From an uncultured Alcaligenaceae bacterium (GTDB lineage Bacteria; Pseudomonadota; Gammaproteobacteria; Burkholderiales; Burkholderiaceae_B), in contig CALEQZ010000001.1 of NCBI GenBank assembly GCA_937908115.1, positions 1-18,017 of the forward strand: DNA of 18,017 nt. Reading direction: 5' to 3'. Of this stretch, positions 1 to 7,830 are shown piece after piece. Position numbers and translations under genes: made by a program. The notes beneath the pieces were generated by a model. The model ran no database searches and was not told the origin of the DNA. It saw only the letters and a program-made list of their open reading frames with translations. Position 1 is the stretch's first letter; each line of letters starts with the position of its first letter.

Positions 1-380
1 CGCCCAAGGAGCTGATGGCGCGCATCAAGGCGGTGCTGCGCCGGCGCGCGCCGCAGCTGACGGACGACGTGATCGACGTCAACGGGCTGCGGCTGGACCC
101 GGTCGCCCATAGGCTGTCGGGCAACGGCCAGCCCCTGTCGATCGGGCCGACGGAGTTTCGCCTGCTGCATTTCTTCATGACCCACCCCGAGCGGGTGTTC
201 ACGCGCTCGCAGCTGCTCGACCAGGTCTGGGGCGACCACGTCTTCGTCGAGGAACGCACGGTCGACGTGCACATCCGGCGCCTGCGCAAGGCGCTGGAGC
301 CGACCGCGCACGACGCGCACATCGAAACCGTGCGCGGCAGCGGCTACCGTTTTACCGCCCAGCCTCCCCGGCGCGCCTAG
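1..380 (+). CDS. phoB: PhoB phosphate response regulator, C-terminal part (5' truncated by window)
   Basis: This is the last ~126 codons of an OmpR/PhoB-type response regulator; the first complete in-frame codon is at base 3. The receiver domain lies outside the window. What remains is the end of the receiver and linker (PKELMARIKAVLRRR), followed by the whole winged-helix DNA-binding domain. Its recognition-helix region reads RTVDVHIRRLRKALEP, and it ends in the typical wing ETVRGSGYRF. In the family, phosphorylated PhoB binds pho boxes and activates phosphate-scavenging genes under phosphate limitation. The identification as PhoB rather than another OmpR-type regulator rests on the adjacent downstream PhoR-type kinase on the same strand, 54 bp away, and on the close match of the DNA-binding domain. 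The stop TAG is at 378-380. Confidence 0.88.
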   Translation, partial: PKELMARIKAVLRRRAPQLTDDVIDVNGLRLDPVAHRLSGNGQPLSIGPTEFRLLHFFMTHPERVFTRSQLLDQVWGDHVFVEERTVDVHIRRLRKALEPTAHDAHIETVRGSGYRFTAQPPRRA

Positions 381-396
381 CGGCGCCCATGCGGCG

Positions 397-416
397 GCCG
401 GCGCACTGGCGCCGGC
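397..416. repeat. Perfect GC-rich hairpin between phoB and phoR
   Basis: GCCGGCGC and GCGCCGGC form a perfect 8-bp stem around the 4-base loop ACTG. It lies 17 bp after the phoB stop and ends 18 bp before the phoR ATG. No T-tract follows, so it is not a standard intrinsic terminator. A stem this strong could protect or process the phoB message, or limit phoR expression. That role is an inference; the symmetry is directly visible. Confidence 0.55.
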
Positions 417-434
417 AATGCGACAATTCGCGCC

Positions 435-1781
435 ATGGTTTGGCTGCGCACCTTGCTCAATATCGCCTTCTGGGCGGCCTTGGCCGCCCTGCTGGACTGG
501 AAGCTGGGCGACGCGACGGGATGGATCATCCTGGCGCTCGGCCTGGGCGCAACGCTCGTCTGGCGCAGCGGGAAACTGGCCAGGGTAGCGCGCTGGGCAC
601 GCCACCCCCAGGAATCCCCGCCCGTGGACGTCGGCCCCTGGGATGACGTCTTGGCACCGCTATATCGCCACGTGCGCAACCAGGATAGGCTGCTCGCCGC
701 CCAGCGCGAAAGCATCCAGGACATGCTGGCCGCGGCGCAGGCGCTGCCTGATGGCGTCGTCAGGCTCGACGGTGGCCTGCACATCGACTGGTGCAACCGC
801 GTCGCGCGCCAGCACCTGGGCTTGCGGCTGCCCGCCGACCGCGGCCGCAACCTGCTGAACCTGCTGCGCGTACCGGAGTTCGTCGCCTATGCCAACCGCA
901 ACGACTGGCCCGAACCCATCATCGTGCGCGTCAGCCACGGCGGCCACGACCGGGTGCTGCTGATGCACCTCATCCGCTACGCGCAAGACCAGCGGCTGCT
1001 GATCACGCGCGACGTCACCCAGATCGAAAAGCTGGAAACCACGCGCCGCGATTTCGTGGCCAACGTCTCGCACGAGCTGCGCACGCCGCTGACGGTGCTG
1101 GCCGGATTCCTGGAAACCCTGCGTGAGATGCCCGAGTCGGCGCTGCCCGCGGAGCAGCGCCGGCAGTACCTGGACATGATGCACGAGCAGGCCAGGCGCA
1201 TGCAGGCCATTGTGGACGACCTGCTGGCGCTGTCCACGCTCGAATCCTCGCCCAACCAGGAACCCCAGGCCGTGGGCATGCCGCAGCTCATCGCCCAGGC
1301 CCGCGAGCAGGCCGAGATCCTTTCCGGCGGCCGCCACCAGTTCGCTTGGGAAATCGACCCGGACCTGGACGTGCTGGGCGCACAAACGGAACTGGCCTCG
1401 GCCGTATCCAATTTGCTGACCAACGCCGTGCGCTACACGCCCGATGGCGGCAGCATCACCGTGCGCTGGCAGCCCGCGCCCGACGGCGGCGCGCGCTACA
1501 GCGTCACCGACACCGGCATTGGCATCGCCGCGCACCACCTGCCGCGCCTGACCGAACGCTTCTACCGCGTCGATCGCGGCCGCTCGCGTGCCACCGGCGG
1601 CACCGGGCTGGGCCTGGCCATCACCAAGCACGTGGCCATGCGGCACGACGCGGAACTGGAGATTGCCAGCCAGCCGGGCAAGGGCAGCACGTTCGCGTTG
1701 CGGTTTCCGGCGGACCGGGTGGTGGGCGGCGGGGGTGAGGCTGCGCCTGCCGGCGAAGGCGCTACGTCGGCGGGTGATTAG
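435..1781 (+). CDS. phoR: PhoR phosphate sensor histidine kinase
   Basis: This 448-residue inner-membrane histidine kinase is the partner of the upstream PhoB. Residues ~4-45 are two hydrophobic segments separated by a short charged turn, as in the N-terminal domain of PhoR proteins. A PAS-like segment (~92-195) follows. The HisKA domain carries phosphoacceptor His213 in ANVSHELRTPL. The ATPase domain has an N box (NLLTNAVRYTP, ~326-336), G1 (DTGIGIA, ~359-365), an F box (ERFYRVD) and G2 (GTGLGLAI, ~389-396). The length is close to that of E. coli PhoR (about 430). There is no large periplasmic sensor domain, which fits the known PhoR arrangement of sensing through the Pst/PhoU complex. No clear Shine-Dalgarno precedes the ATG; a strong hairpin ends 18 bp upstream. 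The last ~20 residues are a low-complexity Gly/Ala-rich tail. Confidence 0.93.
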   Translation: MVWLRTLLNIAFWAALAALLDWKLGDATGWIILALGLGATLVWRSGKLARVARWARHPQESPPVDVGPWDDVLAPLYRHVRNQDRLLAAQRESIQDMLAAAQALPDGVVRLDGGLHIDWCNRVARQHLGLRLPADRGRNLLNLLRVPEFVAYANRNDWPEPIIVRVSHGGHDRVLLMHLIRYAQDQRLLITRDVTQIEKLETTRRDFVANVSHELRTPLTVLAGFLETLREMPESALPAEQRRQYLDMMHEQARRMQAIVDDLLALSTLESSPNQEPQAVGMPQLIAQAREQAEILSGGRHQFAWEIDPDLDVLGAQTELASAVSNLLTNAVRYTPDGGSITVRWQPAPDGGARYSVTDTGIGIAAHHLPRLTERFYRVDRGRSRATGGTGLGLAITKHVAMRHDAELEIASQPGKGSTFALRFPADRVVGGGGEAAPAGEGATSAGD

Positions 1782-1815
1782 CTTGCCAACCGCCACCGGG
1801 CCAGGCCTGCGCCAC

Positions 1816-1832
1816 AAAGGCTGCTAGCAGCC
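1816..1832 (-). terminator. Possible intrinsic terminator after the autotransporter gene
   Basis: A perfect 14-bp palindrome GGCTGCTAGCAGCC starts two bases after the autotransporter stop codon. Read on the minus strand, it gives a 5-bp stem with a CTAG loop followed by TTTGT. The T-run is short and the stem modest, so termination may be weak. On the plus strand (after phoR) no T-run follows. Confidence 0.45.
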
Positions 1833-1833
1833 C

Positions 1834-4800
1834 TCACCACACGTACTGCAGGCCGATCCGTCCGCTCACGCTGCGGGACCGGCTATCGCGCAAACCCTGT
1901 TCGTAATCGACGGCAATGAAAGTGCTCAGCGCTTCCCTGAGCTGCGCATTGACGCCCACGCCCAGCTGAACCCGCGTGCTGCCCAGGCGGGTACTCAAAT
2001 CCACCGCATTTCGGCCGTTCAGGGACGAAAACGCGGTTTGCGCATGGGCCCTGAAGTCGTGCCAAACATTGGCGCGCCCCCAGAATGCGTACTGCTGCCC
2101 ATCCGCACCTTCCCAATTCTTGACCAGGCGAGCGCCCAGGCGGCCCTGCCATGCGTGCGAGTCGGCATACCGGATACGGCCGTACCGGTCACGCGCGTTG
2201 CCCAAGGATACGGTTTGGTAAACCAGCTGAGCTTGAGGCTCGATATGCCAGCCCTCGCTCAGTCCCAATGGATAGCCCGTCTCCAGGGAAGCCGTAGCGC
2301 CCCAGCCATCTGAAGCGATTTCCTCGCCCGCGACCGACCGCGCGCGAGCGGCAGCGTATCTCGTGACCTGCGCCACGGCGTCGATATAGGAGCCTGTCTC
2401 GCGCACATGCGTCCAATAGGCACCAAGGGTATAGCCGTTCAAGGAGACCTTGCCGGCGGAACCGCCCAATACCGCGTCCACGCGGGCCGTTGCACGAGAG
2501 GCTGCAAAGTATGTGCCTGCCACGTCACGCGAGCCCTCGCCATCCATGCGGCGGTAGAGATCCTGGCCGATCTGGATGCCCCACACGTCGAAGCGATAGC
2601 GAGGACCATTGTCCTCGAACCACTGAAAGCGGCTTAGGCCGCTGTCGCCGCCGCCCGCGACCTTGCCGCTGCTGCCAAAAACCCGGCCCCAGGCGCGTCG
2701 ATCGTCGTCCGGCCGGCTGTCATGCCGGCCTGCGGCTTTCGCAGAAGGCACGACATGGTCCTCGCCGGCCCGGTCATGATAAGAGCCGATCACGTCCAGG
2801 CCGAGGCGATGCGCCAGTGCCGGCACGGCCATGGACACCGGTACCTCCTTGCGATAATGGGGCACCTCCTCGGCCGGGCGCCCGGCTGGTTCGGGGCCGA
2901 CGCGCAGGAAACTGCGCAAATACCAGTTACCGTCACCGGCATCCTCGCCCACCCCGCCATGGTGCAGCGCATACTCATAGGCGCCGGCCGCTACACGGTT
3001 GCCCAGGGCAAATGCGCCTGGAACCGACGCCGATTCATTGCGGACTTCCACCAGCTCGACGCCATTGCCCCGCGTCAGTTGTCCCATCTCCGCGGGATCG
3101 TAATCCACCTGTATGCGCGTCGCCCCATTGCCGCCCAAGCGGGTCGCATCCACGATCAACATGTCGGCATAGCGGTCTGCGGGATTCGCTGCGCCAGCAG
3201 AACGCGCGCCAACCCTCAGCCGCAGCGTGCCTCCATCAGAGACGAACGTCCCCGTGCCGGGGCCAAGCGCCGCAGCCCCCGCGCCAGTGATCAGCAACAT
3301 ATTGCCGATCTCGGCCCCGCGCAGGTCTATCAAGCCCGCATGATTGAACTCGCCGAGGTTGAGCAATTGGCCCTGGACGATGCCGTCGCGCGTCATGTCA
3401 TACACATCGGCGGGCAAGGCACGGTTATCCACCCCTGTCGTGGGCCGATAGAACCCGGTTGCGTCAACGGTTCGTGCGCCTTGCACGGAACCCAGGCGTA
3501 CGGAACCGCCAGCCTGATTGGCGAACCGGCTGGTGGCCGATCCGAAATCCGAAACGGCCACGCGCTTCGTATCGCGCACGCCATCACCATCCGTGTCTGC
3601 GAAGTGCCGGAAGACAAATTCGCCACCGGCCTGGTTGAATACGTCGTTCTTTCCCCCAGGAGCCAACTCCATGAATCCGGTGATCATGCCCCGGTTCTCC
3701 AGGGTCAAGTTGCCGATCCCGCCCGTATAGCGCCCGGAATCCACGACAGCACGGTCTGATCCCGCACCGATGCGCCCCTCGTTCCGGAGGCTGGCGGAAA
3801 CATTGCTGTGCAAGGCTACACCTGCGGCAGAGAAACCATGCACGCCCGACCTGCTGGCCGCATCGGCCTGCCATCCGCCCACGACCCGGCCATTGGAAGC
3901 GACCAGCAACGATGCCGTGTCATCGTCCGTCGTGATTGCCACGCCGACACCATACGCCCCTTCGGCCGCCACCCTTGCGCCGATCTGCGCGGCGACACGC
4001 GCCCGCCGGGACAAGCCGCCCGAGGCCAGGCCGGTGACCTGGACACCTATGGCGTCCGTACCGGACGCCTCTACCTTGGCACCTGAAGCCACGACGGCGC
4101 TCAACTGACCGGAGCCAGCGCTTTCCACGACGATGCCCCGTGCTCGTTCTCCAGACGCCCGCACGCCGCCACGCTGGATGACGGCGTAGGCAGGGGCATC
4201 ATGATCGACATGGGTTGCGGTGATGCTCACGCCGCGTGCACCGTCACCCTCGGCAGTGACCTGGCCTGCAGACACGACGCCGACCTCACCCTTGCCGATC
4301 GTCACCGCATTTACCGCATACGCGGCAGATCCTTCTGCATGGACACGGCCCGTTGAGGATACCGAGGCTGTCGACCGCGCTTCGCTATCGGGATTGTTTA
4401 CCACCGAAAGCAGCCCGGACGCCCCCGTTCCCCTGGCGGTCACGGACCCGTCGATTTCTATTTCGGCATGCCCTGTTCCGTCGTTGAGGGCATACACTCC
4501 CGAGGCGCCGTTGCCGTCGACTGAAATGCTCCCGGTGCCCGTTTGAACGACTTTCACGTCGGCGGCGCTCGGCTGCGAGGCACCTGGACGTGTGAGCCCC
4601 CAGGCGATTACGCCGCTCCCACCATCGGTCGTGACGTCGATCTCCCCGGCCGTGGTCACCAGGATCGACCCCTGCCCCTCGTGAAACGCGCCTATCCCGC
4701 CACTCTCGACCCCGGACACCGTCAATCGGCTGCCGGCCCGCTGGTTGATCACGACATTGCCCGTGGCACTCGGGTCGTCGATCTCGGCGACGATGGCGTG

Positions 4801-5241
4801 GGTGGAATGGCCGTCGGCAGTGGCCGAAGGGTCGGTCACGTCGATATTCGCGCCGGAATCAACCGTCAGGTCACTCCTGCCCTTGAGCTTGACTCCCTGG
4901 GCATGGACGCCGGCAACGGAAATTCGAACACCGTCGGCCAGGTCAAGGCGGATCGCGTTCGGCCCGTTCGTCGCCAGGTCCACGCCGTGATTTTCCGGAC
5001 CGGCCGCCCGCAGAACCGTCACCGTGGAATCCAAGGTGAGCCATAAGCCGTGGGGTATGGAAGGCTCAAGATAAGAGATGCCAGAGGCATATAGTCCGGG
5101 CTCACCCGAGCAGATCACTTCGGGCTCGATGCCGGCCGATGGAGGATCGCACTCCTCCGCGGCCCACGCCGACCCCAGGCTAGACTGCGCAACCAATCCC
5201 GCTGCAATGCTCAACTTTGAAAGCCTGATTCCACTCGCCAT
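1834..5241 (-). CDS. Autotransporter (type Va secretion), pertactin-like barrel
   Basis: This gene encodes about 1135 residues. The chosen start is the ATG at 5241, preceded by an A/G-rich AGAAAGAAG stretch; it gives a clean signal peptide (MASGIRLSKLS, hydrophobic core, AWA before AEEC). The frame stays open to a GTG at 5379, but that start has no visible RBS and would bury the signal sequence. Mature residues to ~550 are Gly/Ala/Ser/Val-rich short strands typical of a beta-helix passenger. An EF-hand-like loop DTDGDGVRD sits at ~549-557. An autochaperone-like region (RLRVG, RIQVDYDP, YEYALHHGG, NWYLRS) lies at bases ~2905-3260. The C-terminal ~288 residues (1834-2700) start at RRAWGRVFG and form the beta-barrel, ending in an aromatic residue (IGLQYVW) as outer-membrane proteins usually do. 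No subtilisin or other protease catalytic motif and no RGD were seen. Its role is probably at the cell surface, such as adhesion; the ligand is unknown. I cannot name which Bordetella autotransporter this is. Confidence 0.9.
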   Translation of the reverse strand: MASGIRLSKLSIAAGLVAQSSLGSAWAAEECDPPSAGIEPEVICSGEPGLYASGISYLEPSIPHGLWLTLDSTVTVLRAAGPENHGVDLATNGPNAIRLDLADGVRISVAGVHAQGVKLKGRSDLTVDSGANIDVTDPSATADGHSTHAIVAEIDDPSATGNVVINQRAGSRLTVSGVESGGIGAFHEGQGSILVTTAGEIDVTTDGGSGVIAWGLTRPGASQPSAADVKVVQTGTGSISVDGNGASGVYALNDGTGHAEIEIDGSVTARGTGASGLLSVVNNPDSEARSTASVSSTGRVHAEGSAAYAVNAVTIGKGEVGVVSAGQVTAEGDGARGVSITATHVDHDAPAYAVIQRGGVRASGERARGIVVESAGSGQLSAVVASGAKVEASGTDAIGVQVTGLASGGLSRRARVAAQIGARVAAEGAYGVGVAITTDDDTASLLVASNGRVVGGWQADAASRSGVHGFSAAGVALHSNVSASLRNEGRIGAGSDRAVVDSGRYTGGIGNLTLENRGMITGFMELAPGGKNDVFNQAGGEFVFRHFADTDGDGVRDTKRVAVSDFGSATSRFANQAGGSVRLGSVQGARTVDATGFYRPTTGVDNRALPADVYDMTRDGIVQGQLLNLGEFNHAGLIDLRGAEIGNMLLITGAGAAALGPGTGTFVSDGGTLRLRVGARSAGAANPADRYADMLIVDATRLGGNGATRIQVDYDPAEMGQLTRGNGVELVEVRNESASVPGAFALGNRVAAGAYEYALHHGGVGEDAGDGNWYLRSFLRVGPEPAGRPAEEVPHYRKEVPVSMAVPALAHRLGLDVIGSYHDRAGEDHVVPSAKAAGRHDSRPDDDRRAWGRVFGSSGKVAGGGDSGLSRFQWFEDNGPRYRFDVWGIQIGQDLYRRMDGEGSRDVAGTYFAASRATARVDAVLGGSAGKVSLNGYTLGAYWTHVRETGSYIDAVAQVTRYAAARARSVAGEEIASDGWGATASLETGYPLGLSEGWHIEPQAQLVYQTVSLGNARDRYGRIRYADSHAWQGRLGARLVKNWEGADGQQYAFWGRANVWHDFRAHAQTAFSSLNGRNAVDLSTRLGSTRVQLGVGVNAQLREALSTFIAVDYEQGLRDSRSRSVSGRIGLQYVW

Positions 5242-5387
5242 GGCTTCTTTCTGACAAAAACCATTGATATCGGCAACGGACAGGTTTTCCTGCCCGCCAA
5301 TCGCTGCAACGCCCCCGAGTGCCTTGGAACAGTGGTCGTGGCCATCGCATGCAATGAGACCGGGCGTGCGCGCCGGCACGTATCACG

Positions 5388-5403
5388 AGCATCGTGCGAT
5401 GCT
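5388..5403. promoter_or_regulatory. Perfect dyad AGCATCG-TG-CGATGCT, candidate operator
   Basis: Two perfect 7-bp arms are separated by TG, lying between the predicted autotransporter promoter and its start codon (about 147 bp upstream of the ATG). With a 2-base gap it cannot fold into a good hairpin, so a protein-binding site is more likely. The half-site GCATCG/CGATGC recurs in the dyad upstream of the lysR gene at 7779-7797. Confidence 0.4.
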
Positions 5404-5543
5404 GACAAGCATCCCGACTGCTGCGGCATTCGCTCGTTAGCTGAATGATTCATGGTGCGCCTATGGAAGCAATGCCGCACAAGAACCGCGCTGCAGGCCT
5501 TGGCGAGATCGATCACCCGGAAGGCCCGCGGCTTCATGCAGGG

Positions 5544-5571
5544 ACTATATAAATCTTGTATGACATTGCAA
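5544..5571 (-). promoter_or_regulatory. Candidate sigma-70 promoter for the autotransporter gene
   Basis: Read on the minus strand, TTGCAA (-35) is followed after 16 bp by TATAGT (-10), within the most AT-rich patch of the region. Transcription would begin near 5537 and leave a leader of ~295 nt before the ATG at 5241, with the 5388-5403 dyad inside that leader. The motif match is good for such a GC-rich genome. The start site is not proven. Confidence 0.4.
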
Positions 5572-5630
5572 ACCCTTGTTCGCTGGCGCCCCTTCCCCCA
5601 TTCCCATGATGCCCCCAGGGCCACGCGCGC

Positions 5631-5658
5631 TTGGCAACCGCCATTGCCCCACAATAGA
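5631..5658 (+). promoter_or_regulatory. Weak candidate promoter for serA
   Basis: TTGGCA at 5631-5636 is followed after 16 bp by AATAGA at 5653-5658. The -35 box is fair and the -10 box poor. A start near 5665 would give a leader of about 20 nt that includes the clear RBS GGAGG upstream of the serA ATG. Confidence 0.25.
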
Positions 5659-5684
5659 CCTCATCCACCAGATGGAGGCACCGC

Positions 5685-6884
5685 ATGGCGCGTATCGTCC
5701 TGTTCGAAAACATCCACCCCAGCGCGCGGGAGGTGTTCGCCGCCGCCGGCGAACACGACATCGCGACGTATTCCGCGTCCCTGCCTGCCGACGAGCTGCG
5801 CAAGGCCATCGCCGGAGCGGTGGCCGTTGGCATCCGCTCGCGCACGCACTTGGACGGCAAGCTCATCGCCGACAGTCCGGACCTGCGCGTGATCGGCTGC
5901 TTTTGCATCGGCACCAACCAGGTCGACCTGGACGCCGCCATGGCGCGCGGCGTGCCGGTCTTCAACGCGCCGTTTTCCAATACACGCTCGGTGGCCGAGA
6001 TGGTCATTGCCGAGGCCGTGCTGCTGCTACGCCGCATCCCCGAAAAGAACATGCGCGTGCACCAGGGCCATTGGGACAAGACGGCCGCCGGCGCCTACGA
6101 GGCGCGCGGCAAGACGCTGGGCATCATCGGCTACGGCAATATCGGCTCGCAGGTCGGCACGCTGGCCGAGGCCCTGGGCATGCGCGTCATCTTTTATGAC
6201 GTGGAGGCCAAGCTGCCGCTAGGCAATGCGCGCCCGGCCGGGTCGCTGGCCGAGCTGCTGTCGCAGGCCGACGTCCTGACGCTGCACGTCCCCGGCGGCA
6301 AGGCCACCGCGAACCTCATCGACGCCGCGGCGCTTGCGCAGGCACGGCGCGGCGTCATCGTCATCAACGCTTCGCGCGGCACGGTCGTGGACATCGCGGC
6401 GCTGCGCGCCGCACTGGATTCGGGCCACGTGGCCGGAGCCGCGCTGGACGTCTTCCCCGTCGAACCCAAGGGCGTGGACGAGCCGTTGGACAGCCCGTTA
6501 CGCGGGTTGCCCAACGTGATCCTGACCCCGCACATTGGCGGCAGCACGCAAGAATCGCAAGAGAACATCGGCCGCGAGGTGGCGGAAAAACTCGTGCGCT
6601 TCCTGCAAAGCGGCACGACCAAGGGCGCGGTCAATTTCCCCGAGCTGCCCTTCCAGGAGGCCGCCGGCGCCACGCGGCTGCTACACGTGCACCGCAACCT
6701 GCCCGGCGCCTTGGCCGCACTGGACAAGCTGCTGGCCGAACACGGCCTGAACATCTGCAGCCAACGGCTGCAGACGCGCGGCGACATCGGCTATGTGATC
6801 ACCGACGTGGACGGGCCGGTCGACGACGCGGTGCTGGCCGCGCTGCGCGCGCACCCCATCACCGTGCGCTGCGACCGGCTTTAG
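5685..6884 (+). CDS. serA: D-3-phosphoglycerate dehydrogenase (ACT-domain type)
   Basis: This 399-residue NAD-dependent dehydrogenase catalyses the first committed step of serine synthesis, 3-phosphoglycerate to 3-phosphohydroxypyruvate, in the cytosol. The length is close to the E. coli enzyme (410). The substrate/lid part holds FCIGTNQVD (~73-81). The Rossmann fold has GYGNIG (149-154) with an acidic residue near 172 for the NAD ribose. The catalytic triad is visible as Arg231 (NASRGTVVD), Glu260 (VFPVEP) and His283 (TPHIGGS). Residues ~328-399 form an ACT domain, which binds serine for feedback inhibition in the E. coli-type enzyme. GATGGAGG gives a good RBS eight bases before the ATG. The 3' end overlaps the convergent lysR gene by 26 bp. 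A related 2-hydroxyacid dehydrogenase activity is possible, but the ACT domain makes SerA much the best call. Confidence 0.92.
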   Translation: MARIVLFENIHPSAREVFAAAGEHDIATYSASLPADELRKAIAGAVAVGIRSRTHLDGKLIADSPDLRVIGCFCIGTNQVDLDAAMARGVPVFNAPFSNTRSVAEMVIAEAVLLLRRIPEKNMRVHQGHWDKTAAGAYEARGKTLGIIGYGNIGSQVGTLAEALGMRVIFYDVEAKLPLGNARPAGSLAELLSQADVLTLHVPGGKATANLIDAAALAQARRGVIVINASRGTVVDIAALRAALDSGHVAGAALDVFPVEPKGVDEPLDSPLRGLPNVILTPHIGGSTQESQENIGREVAEKLVRFLQSGTTKGAVNFPELPFQEAAGATRLLHVHRNLPGALAALDKLLAEHGLNICSQRLQTRGDIGYVITDVDGPVDDAVLAALRAHPITVRCDRL

Positions 6885-7755
6885 GCTCGGGCGCCGGTTC
6901 GGCTTGCGCCGCCTTCTGCAGGCAGCGCGCCATGTGCGCAGCCGCGGGCGTGGGCCCGCCCTGCCGGTGCACGATGCCGATCTCGCGAAATGCCCCCGCC
7001 TCCGGCAGCGGAATCACCCTGAGCCCCCGCGCACTCATGCGCGCCGACCAGGGCAAGAGCGCCACGCCCAACCCCTGGCGCACCAGGCTCGCGATGGCAT
7101 CGATCTCGTCGAGCTCGACGGACTCCTTGACGGTGATGCGCAGCCGCCGCAGCAACCCGTCGACCACGCGTCCGCCGAACGACGCCCGGTCGTAGCGGAT
7201 GAAGGGCAAGGCAGCCAGCAGCTCGCGCCACGACAGGCGCGGCGCCCCGGCAGGCGCCACGAGCACGATGGGTTCGCGCGCAAGCTCGTGCCACACCAGG
7301 TCGGCAGGCAAGGCATAGGGCGGACGGATCAGCACGGCGAGCTCTACCTCGCCCGAGTCCACCAAACCCAGCAAGTTCAGCGACACGCCCGGCACGACGC
7401 GCACCCGCACGTCCGGGTACTCGTCGCGAAACGCCGCCAACGCCCGCACCAGTACGCCCTGCTGCACGGAGGCGATGGCGCCCATGCGCAAGGTGCCGGC
7501 GGTGGCCTTGCCCGCTGGGTCGGCCATGCGCTCGACCATTGCCACGACCTGCTCGGCCTGCGCCAGGGCCTCGCGGCCGGCTCCGTTGAGCACTGCCGCG
7601 CGCGCCGTCCGGTCGAACAGCCGCACGCCCAAGGCGTCTTCCAGACGTTGGATTTGCGCGCTGACCGCCGATTGGGTCAACCCGAGCGCGCGGCCCGCGG
7701 CGGTAAAGCTGCCCTGCCGGGCGACGGCGATGAACGTCTTGAATTCGCGCAGCAT
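6859..7755 (-). CDS. LysR-family transcriptional regulator
   Basis: This 298-residue LysR-type regulator has a classic N-terminal winged helix (TFIAVARQGSFTAAGRALGL then TQSAVSAQIQRLEDALGVRLFDR, helix-turn-helix ~18-37) and a C-terminal effector-binding domain from ~90. I chose the ATG at 7755 because AAGGGGG lies just upstream and the protein begins MLREFKTF as the family usually does. An ATG nine codons earlier (7782) falls inside the dyad at 7779-7797 and has no RBS. The gene lies downstream of the Bug receptor on the same strand, with a 75-bp gap that carries its own promoter-like site. It is therefore a good candidate regulator of the receptor/enolase arm, the pxp arm, or both. Its effector is unknown. 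The last 26 bp are antisense to the end of serA. Confidence 0.9.
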   Translation of the reverse strand: MLREFKTFIAVARQGSFTAAGRALGLTQSAVSAQIQRLEDALGVRLFDRTARAAVLNGAGREALAQAEQVVAMVERMADPAGKATAGTLRMGAIASVQQGVLVRALAAFRDEYPDVRVRVVPGVSLNLLGLVDSGEVELAVLIRPPYALPADLVWHELAREPIVLVAPAGAPRLSWRELLAALPFIRYDRASFGGRVVDGLLRRLRITVKESVELDEIDAIASLVRQGLGVALLPWSARMSARGLRVIPLPEAGAFREIGIVHRQGGPTPAAAHMARCLQKAAQAEPAPEPKAGRSAR

Positions 7756-7778
7756 GCCAGGCCCCCTTGGCTGGTCGA

Positions 7779-7797
7779 GCATCGATTTTATCGATGC
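7779..7797 (-). promoter_or_regulatory. LysR-box dyad overlapping a -10 element (autoregulation site)
   Basis: GCATCGATTTTATCGATGC is a perfect inverted repeat (8-bp arms, 3-bp centre), 24 bp upstream of the chosen lysR start. Its core fits the T-N11-A rule for LysR-family binding sites (T-CGATAAAATCG-A on the minus strand). The minus-strand sequence also contains TAAAAT (7785-7790), a 5/6 match to a -10 box, though no good -35 is visible. The simplest reading is an autoregulatory operator: LysR bound here would block its own promoter. Confidence 0.55.
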
Positions 7798-7830
7798 CCA
7801 CCGTGGCGCCGATGGGGCCGGGCCGCCGCC

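Larger units (their letters stand above)
5242..5684. other. 443-bp divergent control region, autotransporter / serA
   Basis: No convincing gene is present. The region holds a 16-bp dyad (5388-5403), a small dyad TGAAT-G-ATTCA (5442-5452), and an unusually AT-rich patch around 5543-5575 that contains a good minus-strand promoter match. The serA leader lies at the right end. I looked for a repeated BvgA-type heptad (TTTCCTA-like) and did not see a clear one. Confidence 0.6.

Noticed and set aside
660..1817. 385-codon open frame antisense to phoR
   Set aside because: A shadow of the GC-rich phoR gene: Arg/Gly/His-rich composition, no family motif, no RBS.
2722..3759. 345-codon plus-strand open frame antisense to the autotransporter
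   Set aside because: No motif or RBS, and the opposite strand encodes a clear passenger and barrel.
5242..5379. GTG start at 5379 for the autotransporter
   Set aside because: No ribosome-binding site, and it would place 46 residues with two Cys and no hydrophobic character before an otherwise normal signal peptide.
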